DNA of 64,000 nucleotides. It comes from Synergistota bacterium. Lineage in GTDB: Bacteria; Synergistota; GBS-1. The notes under the pieces were generated by a model. It was not told the origin of the DNA and made no database searches. It saw nothing but the letters and a program-made list of their open reading frames with translations. Made by a program: the position numbers and the translations under genes. This document shows, in pieces, positions 18,244 through 28,013 of the stretch. The stretch is taken from positions 37,785 to 101,784 of the forward strand of contig JANXBX010000007.1 in assembly GCA_025060595.1 (NCBI GenBank), in the 5' to 3' direction. The first letter of the stretch is position 1. Each line of letters opens with the position of its first letter.

Positions 18244-19266
18244 ATGCTTGAGGAACTCAGGAAAAAAATTTCTGAGATAGATGATAAAATAAAAGCCCTG
18301 TTAGATGAGAGAGCTAATATTGCCAAAAAAATTGGGGAATATAAAAAGAAAGAAGGTTTGCCCCTTTGGGATCCACAAAGGGAACAAGAAATTCTCATTT
18401 GGGCTGGAAAATATAAGGATATTTTCAGAGAAATAATAGGCTTTTGCAGGACAATACAAGAACCAATAAAAGTATGCTTTCTTGGACCAGAAGGAAGTTT
18501 TTCCCACCAAGCAGCTATAAAACTATTTTCCCATTACACAGAGTTGATACCTTGTAAAAACTTTAGAGAGCTTTTTGATGCGGTCGAAGGCGGAAAAAGT
18601 AACTTTTCTATTCTGCCAATAGATAATAGCTTAGCCGGTCCCGTTGGAGAAGTACTGGATCTACTTTTAGAAAGAAACGTGTATATAGTAGGAGAAAAAT
18701 ATGAGAAAATAGACATTTGCCTTCTTTCCAATAAAAACTTTGAGGAAATCAAAGAAGTTTACTCTCATCCTCACGCCTTAGAGCAATGTAGAAATTATCT
18801 TGCAGAAAAGCTTCCAAATGCTAACATCATTAGTGTAGATAGCACATCTAAAGCAGCTTTACTAGCAAAAGAAAAGAACGAAGCTGCTTTAGGCAGCGAG
18901 CTTTTATCAAAAACATATGACTTAAAAATCATAGACAAATCGATCCAAGATAGAAAGAATAACTATACGAGGTTTATAGTCATATCAAAAGAACCATCTG
19001 AAGGAGATAAAACAAGCCTTATCTTTAGCGTTAAAAACGTCCCTGGAGCATTACATAGAGCTTTAGGACCTTTTGCAAAAAGAGAAATCGACCTTACAAG
19101 CATCCACTCAAGACCTGTAAAGACTAAACCATGGGATTATATTTTTTTCATGGACTTTAAAGGAAGCTTAAAAGACAATAAAGTTAAAGAAGCTTTAAGA
19201 GAGCTTGAGGAAATATCTACATTTATAAAAATCCTAGGATCTTACCCATTAGCTCAAGTAACTTGA
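18244..19266 (+). CDS. pheA: Bifunctional chorismate mutase / prephenate dehydratase
   Basis: 340 residues in three parts. Chorismate mutase (AroQ, residues 1-60: RKKISEIDDKIKALLDER, KKIGEYKK), prephenate dehydratase (about 78-255: GPEGSFSHQAA, NYTRFIVI), and a C-terminal ACT domain for phenylalanine feedback (about 260-338: VPGALHRALGPF, SIHSRP). Makes phenylpyruvate from chorismate. AAAGGAGG lies 10 nt before the ATG. Converges with tyrA, the ends overlapping by 13 nt. Confidence 0.96.
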   Translation: MLEELRKKISEIDDKIKALLDERANIAKKIGEYKKKEGLPLWDPQREQEILIWAGKYKDIFREIIGFCRTIQEPIKVCFLGPEGSFSHQAAIKLFSHYTELIPCKNFRELFDAVEGGKSNFSILPIDNSLAGPVGEVLDLLLERNVYIVGEKYEKIDICLLSNKNFEEIKEVYSHPHALEQCRNYLAEKLPNANIISVDSTSKAALLAKEKNEAALGSELLSKTYDLKIIDKSIQDRKNNYTRFIVISKEPSEGDKTSLIFSVKNVPGALHRALGPFAKREIDLTSIHSRPVKTKPWDYIFFMDFKGSLKDNKVKEALRELEEISTFIKILGSYPLAQVT

Positions 19267-20084
19267 TATAGGTTTTGTCTCTCCTTCTTTATCTTTTCAA
19301 AAAAGTTTTCTTTTTCCAATTCGCTCATGTTAAGAATTTCTACTATAAGATCAAATAAATCTTTGAGTCTCTTTTCTATAAAATCCCTATTATCTGAAAC
19401 AATGTCCCTCCACATTATGGGATCGCTTAAAGCTGGCCTTGTTAAATCTCTAAAGTTTCCGGCCACAAGCTTTCTAGCCACATCTTCTGTAGATACTAAC
19501 TCTACTAGCGCAACAGAAATAAGATAAGGGACATGGCTTATAAGAGCAACAACCAAATCGTGAGTCTCTGGGTCAAGTATATAAGGTTTAGCCCCTATGG
19601 ATTTAACCATGTAAATCAACTCTTCTACTCTTCCCCTATCAAAAGGCGATACAGGAGTTAATATATAGGGAGCACCTTCGTAAAGATCCTCCCTTCCATA
19701 TTCAACCCCTCTTTTTTCAGAGCCAGTCATGGGATGCCCTCCTATAAACGCAAGGTCCTCCCTTAAAATCGATGTTATCTCTTTAACTACACTTCTCTTT
19801 GTACTTCCAAGATCACTTATCAAAGCACCCCTTCTAACATATGACTGAACTTCCTTAAAGAGTGAACCTATGCTCTTAACTGGAGTAGCGAAGAATACAT
19901 AATCCGCATCTATAACACCTTCTTCAAGCGAGAGAGTCCACTCATCTAAAGCCCCCAACTCTAAGGCTTTTACACCTGTTTCTTCTTTCCTAACAACACC
20001 CTTAACAAAAGCTCCTATCCTTCTTCTTAAAGCCATTCCAAGAGAACCCCCCATAAGCCCAACGCCTACTATGGAAACTTTCAA
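19254..20084 (-). CDS. tyrA: Prephenate dehydrogenase
   Basis: Converts prephenate to 4-hydroxyphenylpyruvate for tyrosine. 276 residues: NAD-binding GVGLMGGSLG at the N-terminus, DLGSTKRSVV, GGHPMTGSEKRGVE with the catalytic His, and ISHVPYLIS. No ACT domain is fused. Starts at TTG 20084, with GGGGTGGTG upstream. Its tail-to-tail overlap with pheA puts the two terminal aromatic-pathway branches back to back. Confidence 0.95.
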   Translation of the reverse strand: MKVSIVGVGLMGGSLGMALRRRIGAFVKGVVRKEETGVKALELGALDEWTLSLEEGVIDADYVFFATPVKSIGSLFKEVQSYVRRGALISDLGSTKRSVVKEITSILREDLAFIGGHPMTGSEKRGVEYGREDLYEGAPYILTPVSPFDRGRVEELIYMVKSIGAKPYILDPETHDLVVALISHVPYLISVALVELVSTEDVARKLVAGNFRDLTRPALSDPIMWRDIVSDNRDFIEKRLKDLFDLIVEILNMSELEKENFFEKIKKERQNLYQVT

Positions 20085-20186
20085 AAAACACCACCCCTTA
20101 CATAGAAGTCTTAAAGAATAACTTTATATCACTTTACTGGATATACAACCTATAAGGTTCTGTACAAACCAGGCCTAACTTTAGTA

Positions 20187-20828
20187 TTATCTGAAAAGCT
20201 TAAATTTCATTAAAACCACAGGAGCTAATAAGAGAAGCCAAGATAAACTTCTGACTCCACCAACTTCGCATCCTCCCCCACCATAGGTGTAAACTTTAGC
20301 TATAACTAAAGTAACTCTAATTTCCCACCATACTGAACTACCATCATAATCAGAATTATCCCCTACAACTATAGTCAGCGGCGATATAGAAGATATATAA
20401 GCCCCCAGGGAATCCCTGTCGATAACCTCCCAATTTCCCCAAAACTCATTAAAAGCTATAACTATATCCTCTCCATCATTATAAATCAAAGAGGGAATTT
20501 CTATAGAAAGCGGAATATTCCCCATTCCATGTGCACGAAATTTCATACTTAATCCGTAAAGGTAGACACTATCATAATAAGATACATAGGAATCTATGAG
20601 ATCTTTAAGTTTTAACAACCCATGATCCGTAGTATATCGTTCTATATCAGACCAGGTATAAAGTCTCTCATAGAAATACCATGGGAAATAAACATTCAAA
20701 TCATTTTCAGTAATAATTCTATGAGGTAAGATATGAGCTTTATCATTAGCGCTTGCAAGCCCTGTCCAAATCCATAATAATAAGATGCTTATCCCAAAAA
20801 CAATTTTCAACCCTTTAACTTTAAACAT
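20187..20828 (-). CDS. Secreted protein with Synergist-CTERM-type sorting tail
   Basis: 213 residues. Signal peptide (1-27, ending GLASA) followed by an aromatic-rich extracytoplasmic domain I do not recognise. The last ~30 residues read GGGGCEVGG, a hydrophobic helix (LSWLLLLAPVVLM) and a basic end (KFKLFR). That layout with an invariant Cys after glycines is the Synergist-CTERM sorting domain, a phylum marker of Synergistota. The Cys is probably processed or lipidated. GAGGAGGTGAGG precedes the ATG. Confidence 0.8.
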   Translation of the reverse strand: MFKVKGLKIVFGISILLLWIWTGLASANDKAHILPHRIITENDLNVYFPWYFYERLYTWSDIERYTTDHGLLKLKDLIDSYVSYYDSVYLYGLSMKFRAHGMGNIPLSIEIPSLIYNDGEDIVIAFNEFWGNWEVIDRDSLGAYISSISPLTIVVGDNSDYDGSSVWWEIRVTLVIAKVYTYGGGGCEVGGVRSLSWLLLLAPVVLMKFKLFR

Positions 20829-20860
20829 TTTAACCTCACCTCCTCATGAATACAACTTAA

Positions 20861-20889
20861 ATTCTAATATTAGTTACTATAAAAATCAA
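20861..20889 (-). promoter_or_regulatory. Promoter of the Synergist-CTERM protein gene
   Basis: Minus-strand TTGATT (20884-20889), 17-nt spacer, TAGAAT (20861-20866), about 33 nt upstream of the start codon. The remainder of the 227-nt divergent gap is AT-rich without other clear structure. Confidence 0.45.
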
Positions 20890-20990
20890 TAAGATCTAAA
20901 ATAACTTGTTATATCAGAAATTCAGAAATTATAAAACAACATTGAATAAGCAGTTACTTAGAAACAAAGTTCAACAATATGGGTTATCCC

Positions 20991-21019
20991 TTGAAAGGTT
21001 AAAAAAGGGCCTGTATAAT
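20991..21019 (+). promoter_or_regulatory. Promoter of wtpABC
   Basis: TTGAAA at 20991-20996, 17-nt spacer, perfect TATAAT at 21014-21019. The predicted leader is only about 30 nt, so there is no room for a molybdenum/tungsten-cofactor riboswitch downstream of the start site. Confidence 0.75.
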
Positions 21020-21055
21020 CTCAGTATCAGAAAAACCGCCGTATAAAAACGATAG

Positions 21056-22861
<1,806 letters not shown>

Positions 22862-22869
<8 letters not shown>

Positions 22870-23902
22870 GCTTGAGAATGTGTATAGAAAGTGGCGTGAC
22901 TTTTATCTCGAAAGCATATCTTTTGAGGTAGAAGAGGGAGAGTACTTTATTATTCTGGGACCAAGCGGTGCGGGGAAAACTCTCCTACTTGAGGTAATTG
23001 CAGGGATTTTCTTCCCAGAAAAGGGTAAGATTTACTGGAATGGAGAGGATATTACCTATCTTGAACCGGAAAGAAGAGGCTTCGCTTATGTTCCACAGAA
23101 TTACGGTCTTTTCCCCCACATGAGCGTATATGAAAACATAGCTTATGGATTAAGACTCAAAAAAATGACAGAAAAATATATATCTCGAAAGGTAAGAGAA
23201 ATAGCTGACATCCTAGGTATAGGGGACTTGCTTAACCGAAAACCTAAGACTTTAAGCGGAGGAGAGGCTCAACGAGTTGCAATAGCTAGAAGCCTAGTCA
23301 TGAACGCTAAGCTTTTGCTTTTAGACGAACCTTTTGCCAACCTCGATCCATTAACATCATCAAAGCTTCTATCAGATTTCAGAAATTGGCGAAAAGATAT
23401 CGATTTTACTGCTATACATGTAACACACTCTTTCGAGGAAGCACTATCTTTGGGTGATAAAGTAGGCATAATGCTTGATGGACAGCTTGCTCAAGTGGGT
23501 AGTATAAGGGAGGTTTTCTCAAAACCGAAAGATGAAAGAATAGCCTCCTTTTTAGGGTTCGAAAACATAATAGAAGGAATGGCCCAAGGGGAAGAGCTCA
23601 AAGCTAATGGAATTTACATAAAGCTACCCAAAAGCCTTTACGGCAAAGCTAGAATAGCTATACGACCTGAAGATGTAATAATTTCAGAAAGCCCTTTTAA
23701 AAGCTCCGTCCGTAACATATTTGAAGCCACCATTTCAGATATTCATGATCTAGGAGGGATCCTTAAAATTACACTTAAAGTTGAAAACTTAACCATAAAA
23801 GCTTTAATAACAAAATCATCTGCTTTGGAACTAGGAATAGCTATGGGGAAAAAAGTTTTTGTAGGATTTAAAGCTACAGCAATTCATATTTTTGAGAGAT
23901 AA
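22862..23902 (+). CDS. wtpC: Tungstate/molybdate ABC transporter ATP-binding protein WtpC
   Basis: 346 residues. Walker [12 protein letters not shown] signature [10 protein letters not shown], Walker [10 protein letters not shown]-loop THSFEEA. A C-terminal TOBE-type domain (about 270-345, IRPEDV) probably binds oxyanion for feedback (family knowledge). TTG start at 22862 with AGGGAGGG about 8 nt upstream. The operon ends at the hairpin just after its stop. Confidence 0.94.
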
Positions 23903-23905
23903 AAA

Positions 23906-23945
23906 TACAGGGAAGCAAGAAAAGGCTTTTTCTTGCTTCCCTGTA
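23906..23945. terminator. Strong hairpin terminator between converging operons
   Basis: A perfect 18-bp stem (arms 23906-23923 and 23928-23945) with a 4-nt loop. On the minus strand it is followed at once by TTTTT, so it is a textbook intrinsic terminator for the long AOR/hydrogenase operon. On the plus strand it lies 3 nt after the wtpC stop and is followed by a weaker pyrimidine tract, so it may work in both directions. Confidence 0.9.
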
Positions 23946-23957
23946 TGTCTTCTTCAT

Positions 23958-24542
23958 CTATATCTCTATTTTAGCTCCGAGTAACTCAACAAACTTTCTA
24001 ATCCATTCAGGGTGAGCCGGCCAAGCAGGTGCGGTCACAAATATATCATCAACTACAGCATTAGAGAACGTGCTGTTTGGAGGAACATAGGTAGCACCTG
24101 CAAGTTCCACCTCAGCAGCAACTGCAGGATATGCACAGATCTTTTTCCCACTTATAACCTTAGCTGCTGTCAAAAGTTGAGGACCATGACATATTGCAGC
24201 AATAGGCTTTTTATTTTCCGCAAACTTTTTCACAAGTTCAACCACCTTAGGGTTAATCCTTAAATACTCTGGAGCCCTACCACCAGGTATAACCAGGCCA
24301 TCGTAATCCTCAACCTTAACCTCATTAAAATCTTTAGTTATAGCGAAAAAGTGTCCAGGTTTTTCGCTATAAGTTTGATCCCCCTCAAAGTCATGAATAG
24401 CTGTTTTTACCCTCTCACCAGGCTTCTTACCAGGACATATCGTATCTACTTTATAACCAAGCATAAGAAGCATCTGATATGGAACCATTGCCTCATAGTC
24501 CTCTACGAAGTCTCCCACCAATACCAATATTCTTTTACTCAT
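23958..24542 (-). CDS. DJ-1/PfpI family protein
   Basis: 194 residues. Class I glutamine-amidotransferase-like fold, with nucleophile Cys in AAICHGPQLL (about residue 118) and the YDGLVIPGG loop containing the conserved acidic/Gly residues. Members include protein deglycases, glyoxalases and proteases; the exact activity cannot be told. Last gene of the hydrogenase unit, 16 nt after hypB, with GGGGGCGAGG before its ATG. It could be a protective or stress function riding on the operon. Confidence 0.88.
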   Translation of the reverse strand: MSKRILVLVGDFVEDYEAMVPYQMLLMLGYKVDTICPGKKPGERVKTAIHDFEGDQTYSEKPGHFFAITKDFNEVKVEDYDGLVIPGGRAPEYLRINPKVVELVKKFAENKKPIAAICHGPQLLTAAKVISGKKICAYPAVAAEVELAGATYVPPNSTFSNAVVDDIFVTAPAWPAHPEWIRKFVELLGAKIEI

Positions 24543-24558
24543 CTCGCCTCGCCCCCTT

Positions 24559-25209
24559 TTAGAACCTATTTATTTTAGATACTATCCAATTTACGAACTC
24601 CTCTATACCTTCTTCAGTTTCACAGGAGACTTCGAAAACTGGCATATCGGGCGCAATTCTCCTTATAGGCATATAAAATCTCTCCTTATTAAACTTAAAA
24701 AGAGGCAGTATATCAATCTTATTCAAAACTATAGCCTTAGAAACCTTAACTACTACAGGATATTTCTCTGGTTTATCATCTCCCTCAGGAACGCTTAAAA
24801 CCCCTATCTTGTAATCCTCTCCTAAGTCGAAAGCAGTAGGACAAACTAAGTTTCCTACATTTTCTATAAATAGGATCTCCATATCATCAAGAGGCAGCTC
24901 CTCTATAGCCTTGCCTACCAGATTAGCATCCAAGTGACAACCACCCTCAGTATTTATCTGAACAACCGGAACCCCGGCTTTATGTATAAGCTCGGCATCC
25001 CTAATAGTTGTTAAATCTCCCTCTATAACTCCTATCTTATATTTATCCTTTAACCTATTTATAACCCTTAAAAGTAGCGATGTTTTTCCCGCGCCAGGTG
25101 ATCCAATAAGATTAAAGGTTACTATACCTTTTTCCTTGAAGATCTTCCTATTCGTCTCTGCTACCCGTTTCTCCGCTTCAAGGACTTTTCTCACTATCTT
25201 TATCTCCAA
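24559..25209 (-). CDS. hypB: Hydrogenase nickel incorporation GTPase HypB
   Basis: 216 residues from TTG 25209. SIMIBI-class GTPase with Walker A IGSPGAGKTS, IEGDLTT, NTEGGCHLD, ENVGNLVCP and NKIDILP. No histidine-rich N-terminal nickel store. TTG 25209 gives the family-typical N-terminus MEIKIVRKVLEA and has AAAGGAG 11 nt upstream; the TTG at 25242 would add 11 atypical residues. It overlaps hypA by 32 nt. Inserts Ni with HypA into the large subunit HydL. Confidence 0.95.
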   Translation of the reverse strand: MEIKIVRKVLEAEKRVAETNRKIFKEKGIVTFNLIGSPGAGKTSLLLRVINRLKDKYKIGVIEGDLTTIRDAELIHKAGVPVVQINTEGGCHLDANLVGKAIEELPLDDMEILFIENVGNLVCPTAFDLGEDYKIGVLSVPEGDDKPEKYPVVVKVSKAIVLNKIDILPLFKFNKERFYMPIRRIAPDMPVFEVSCETEEGIEEFVNWIVSKINRF

Positions 25210-25564
25210 GTTTATCTTCACTCCTTTCAATTTCAAGTCCAATTAACTCAAATTCATTTCCTCCATCAATATCAAGCTCCTCACTTCCACACTTAGGACA
25301 AGCTCCAAAGAAATCATCAATATCAAAAGAGTGACCACATGAACGACACATACCTCTAAAAGGTACTTCCTCCAACTCAAGTTTAGCCCCTTTAGCTATA
25401 CTTCCCTCAGCCAAAGAGCCAAAGGCAAAACTTAATAGGTCAGGAACAACTCCTACAAGCTTTCCCACCCTAACCCTAACCTTAAGTATCCTACATGCCC
25501 CATATTTAACTGCTTCCTCTAAAACTACACTAATTAAAGCTTCCGCTAAAGAGAACTCATGCAT
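25178..25564 (-). CDS. hypA: Hydrogenase nickel incorporation protein HypA
   Basis: 128 residues. Begins MHEFSLAE, where His2 binds nickel, and has the zinc site CRSC…CPKC (about residues 72-93). Slightly longer than usual because the C-terminal, charged ~15 residues are encoded over the start of hypB. Overlaps the end of the hydrogenase protease gene by 19 nt. HypC-F are not in this window and must be encoded elsewhere. Confidence 0.95.
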   Translation of the reverse strand: MHEFSLAEALISVVLEEAVKYGACRILKVRVRVGKLVGVVPDLLSFAFGSLAEGSIAKGAKLELEEVPFRGMCRSCGHSFDIDDFFGACPKCGSEELDIDGGNEFELIGLEIERSEDKLGDKDSEKSP

Positions 25565-26013
25565 GTTTTTAATTTACTATTTATAAAGCTATAAAGTAAT
25601 TTTTCGACTTCTCTAGCAATCTCTCGCGTTCTCCGACTTAGCCCAGCACCAAAGGAAAAATCTTCACCTTTTATACTTAATATCCAAGATTCCGGTTTAT
25701 TTTTATAAATCTGATCAAGGAGGCATAAAAGATCTGCCGGATATAGCGTATGAGAAACATAGTTTAGGGGAGCATGGTGCTCCCCTACCTCTATTTTTCT
25801 TAAAGACCAAATTTCCTCACCAGCTGAAGCATCTATAAATATTAAATACCTTGCGTTTCTGAACTCTTCAATAAGCTCTGGCATAAGCTGATGTAGAAGG
25901 AGAACTTTTACCTTCTTTTCTCCTCCAAATCTAACTTTTACTCTTGCCCCTATCCATATGCCTACACCATCATCTTTTCTTAAGTAGTTTCCGTAGCCTA
26001 TTACAACTATCAG
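25546..26013 (-). CDS. [NiFe]-hydrogenase maturation protease, CTG start codon
   Basis: HycI/HoxW-type endopeptidase that trims the C-terminus of the large subunit. The first in-frame ATG (25884) would remove the essential N-terminus. Upstream of it the frame encodes IVVIGYGNYLRKDDGVG, the family's nickel-sensing motif. No ATG, GTG or TTG exists between the in-frame stop at 26053-26055 and that motif. The best start is CTG 26013, overlapping the hydL stop as CTGA, with GGTGAAAGG 3 nt upstream. From there it is 155 residues, the normal family size. IFIDAS and SHTLYP metal/substrate motifs are also present. Confidence 0.85.
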   Translation of the reverse strand: MIVVIGYGNYLRKDDGVGIWIGARVKVRFGGEKKVKVLLLHQLMPELIEEFRNARYLIFIDASAGEEIWSLRKIEVGEHHAPLNYVSHTLYPADLLCLLDQIYKNKPESWILSIKGEDFSFGAGLSRRTREIAREVEKLLYSFINSKLKTCMSSL

Positions 26014-27437
26014 GAACCTTTCACCAACTCTTTTATTTTGTTTCCTTCGGCATCATAAATCACAACCTGAAGTGGCATTTTACCAATAGCATGAGTAGCA
26101 CATGAAAGACATGGATCATAACATCTTATAGCAACCTCCAGCATATTTAAGAAACCCTCTTTTATTTCCGGTCCTCTTATATACTCTTTGGCAACAAGCT
26201 CCACAGCTTTATTCATAGCATGATTATTATGAACGGTAGCCACAACAAGGTTAGCTTTGATAATCTCACCATTTTCATTTACCTTATAATGATGTATAAG
26301 AGTTCCTCTTGGAGCTTCAAGGATACCCACTCCCTCAGGCTTAAAATCTCTACTAACTACTTGAAGCTCCGTTCCAGTGATATCAGGATCCTCTAAAAGC
26401 TCTTTCAAACGCTCTGCAGAGTGTAAAGCTTCTATCATTCTCGCATAATGATAGAAAAGAGATCCCTCTGCTACCCTATCTCCTATCATCTCACGAAAGA
26501 GTTTAAGCTCCTCTTTAGCTAAAGGAGTAGAGATATCATCACAACAATTTATCCTCGCCAAAGGCCCGACTCTGTAACTTCCCTCAGGATAGCCAAACTC
26601 CTTATAAAATGGAAACTTCATATAAGACCACGGCTCAACCCACTCGCCTATTTTATTAAGATATTCATCTTCGCTAAACTCATCAATAATTCTCCCTCTA
26701 TGATCACAGAGCCTTATCTTGCCATGGTAGAGATCAAGATTCCCATTGCTGTCCACAAGTCCCATATAGAAAGAAGGAAAAGAAGCGAACTTTCTGAATT
26801 TTTCTCCCCACTCTATAGCCAAGTTTCTAATCAGCCTAACTGTATCTTTAAGACTATCTATTACCCAATCTATATCCTTCAAAAGCGAATCTCTCTCCTG
26901 AACAGTAAGCCCTTTATTAACCCCCCCTGGAATAGCAAATCGAGGATGTATTCTTTTACCAGCAAGGGTCCTTATTACCTCCTGTCCATACTTCCTAAGC
27001 TTTACTCCTCTAATAGCTAAGTCCGGATACTTTTCTATTATACCTATAACATTTCTTATCTTAGGATCCGCATCCATACCCAAAAGAAGGTCAGGACTTG
27101 CAAGGTGGAAGAAATGCAAAGAGTGAGATTGAACTAATTGCCCCATATGCATAAGCTCTCTTAACTTCTTAGCCGTTGGAGGAATCTCAACACCTAGTAT
27201 TTTATCCGTAGCTTTAGCTGAAGCAAGATGATGACTAACAGGACATATACCACATGCCCTCTGGGTCATTACAGGCATTTCCCAAAAAACTCTACCTTCA
27301 CAAAATTTTTCAAACCCTCTTATCTGAGTAACATGGAAAAACGTTTTTTCAACCTTTCCATCTTCATTAAGGTATATAGTAACCTTACCATGTCCTTCTA
27401 CTCTGGTTACAGGGAATATTTCCAATTTGTTTCCCAT
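26010..27437 (-). CDS. hydL: [NiFe]-hydrogenase large subunit, group 3 (HydL/HoxH-like)
   Basis: 475 residues, cytosolic (no signal or Tat peptide). N-terminal NiFe ligands C62 and C65 in RACGIC, C-terminal ligands C443 and C446 in DPCLSCATH (His449). A 26-residue tail follows His449 and should be removed by the protease encoded next. Carries the H2-forming/oxidising NiFe(CN)2CO site. With the small subunit and NuoE/F/G-like partners it forms an NAD(P)- and ferredoxin-linked soluble enzyme. GGAGG lies upstream of the ATG. Confidence 0.95.
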   Translation of the reverse strand: MGNKLEIFPVTRVEGHGKVTIYLNEDGKVEKTFFHVTQIRGFEKFCEGRVFWEMPVMTQRACGICPVSHHLASAKATDKILGVEIPPTAKKLRELMHMGQLVQSHSLHFFHLASPDLLLGMDADPKIRNVIGIIEKYPDLAIRGVKLRKYGQEVIRTLAGKRIHPRFAIPGGVNKGLTVQERDSLLKDIDWVIDSLKDTVRLIRNLAIEWGEKFRKFASFPSFYMGLVDSNGNLDLYHGKIRLCDHRGRIIDEFSEDEYLNKIGEWVEPWSYMKFPFYKEFGYPEGSYRVGPLARINCCDDISTPLAKEELKLFREMIGDRVAEGSLFYHYARMIEALHSAERLKELLEDPDITGTELQVVSRDFKPEGVGILEAPRGTLIHHYKVNENGEIIKANLVVATVHNNHAMNKAVELVAKEYIRGPEIKEGFLNMLEVAIRCYDPCLSCATHAIGKMPLQVVIYDAEGNKIKELVKGS

Positions 27438-27455
27438 GATTTAAGCACCTCCTAA

Positions 27456-28001
27456 CTATTCATACGATAAAAGCTCTGGCGGCAATACAGGTATTTTTCC
27501 TTCAAGGAGCTCTCTTAACGCATATTCTATAGCTTTCGGATCAGGTGGACATCCCGGCACATAAACATCAACTTTAACAAATTGATCGATTGCCTTAACG
27601 CTTGGGAAAAGTTTAGGAACATCTTCATGAGGAATAACCTTTTCTGGATTAACAGTACTTTCCGTTTCCACATAAACCCTTTTTAGAACCTCCTCCTTTT
27701 TAAAGAAGTTTCTCATAGCAGGAATACCGCCAAAACAAGCACAATCCCCCAACGCCACTAATATTTTCGAATTCTCACGTATCTTTTTTAAAACTTCTAG
27801 TTGTTCTTCATTTCCAACAGCTCCCTCAACTATTCCTACATCAACTGGATGAAACTCCTTTATATCCGTTATTGGACTCGCATCAAACTCTATTTTTGAT
27901 GCTAACTCCACAAGTTTCTCGTCCAAATCTAACATAGACATATGACACCCAGAACAACACTCAAGCCATGTGGTAGCAACTCTTACTTTAGCCAAGTTCA
28001 T
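27456..28001 (-). CDS. hydS: [NiFe]-hydrogenase small subunit (HydS/HoxY-like)
   Basis: 181 residues, the short group 3 form with one proximal [4Fe-4S] cluster. Cysteines are in LECCSGCHMS (N-terminus), GDCACFGG (middle) and VPGCPPDP (C-terminus). No export signal. Passes electrons from HydL towards the NuoG-like subunit. Sits 12 nt after hydA and 18 nt before hydL. Confidence 0.94.
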   Translation of the reverse strand: MNLAKVRVATTWLECCSGCHMSMLDLDEKLVELASKIEFDASPITDIKEFHPVDVGIVEGAVGNEEQLEVLKKIRENSKILVALGDCACFGGIPAMRNFFKKEEVLKRVYVETESTVNPEKVIPHEDVPKLFPSVKAIDQFVKVDVYVPGCPPDPKAIEYALRELLEGKIPVLPPELLSYE

Positions 28002-28013
28002 CTCCCCCTTACA

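Noticed and set aside
20829-21055. Moco/Tuco riboswitch upstream of wtpA
   Set aside because: The predicted leader is about 30 nt and AT-rich; no matching conserved stem-loops were seen.
25546-26013. Frameshift or pseudogene in the hydrogenase protease
   Set aside because: The frame is continuous and complete from the N-terminal motif to the stop; only the start codon is non-standard.
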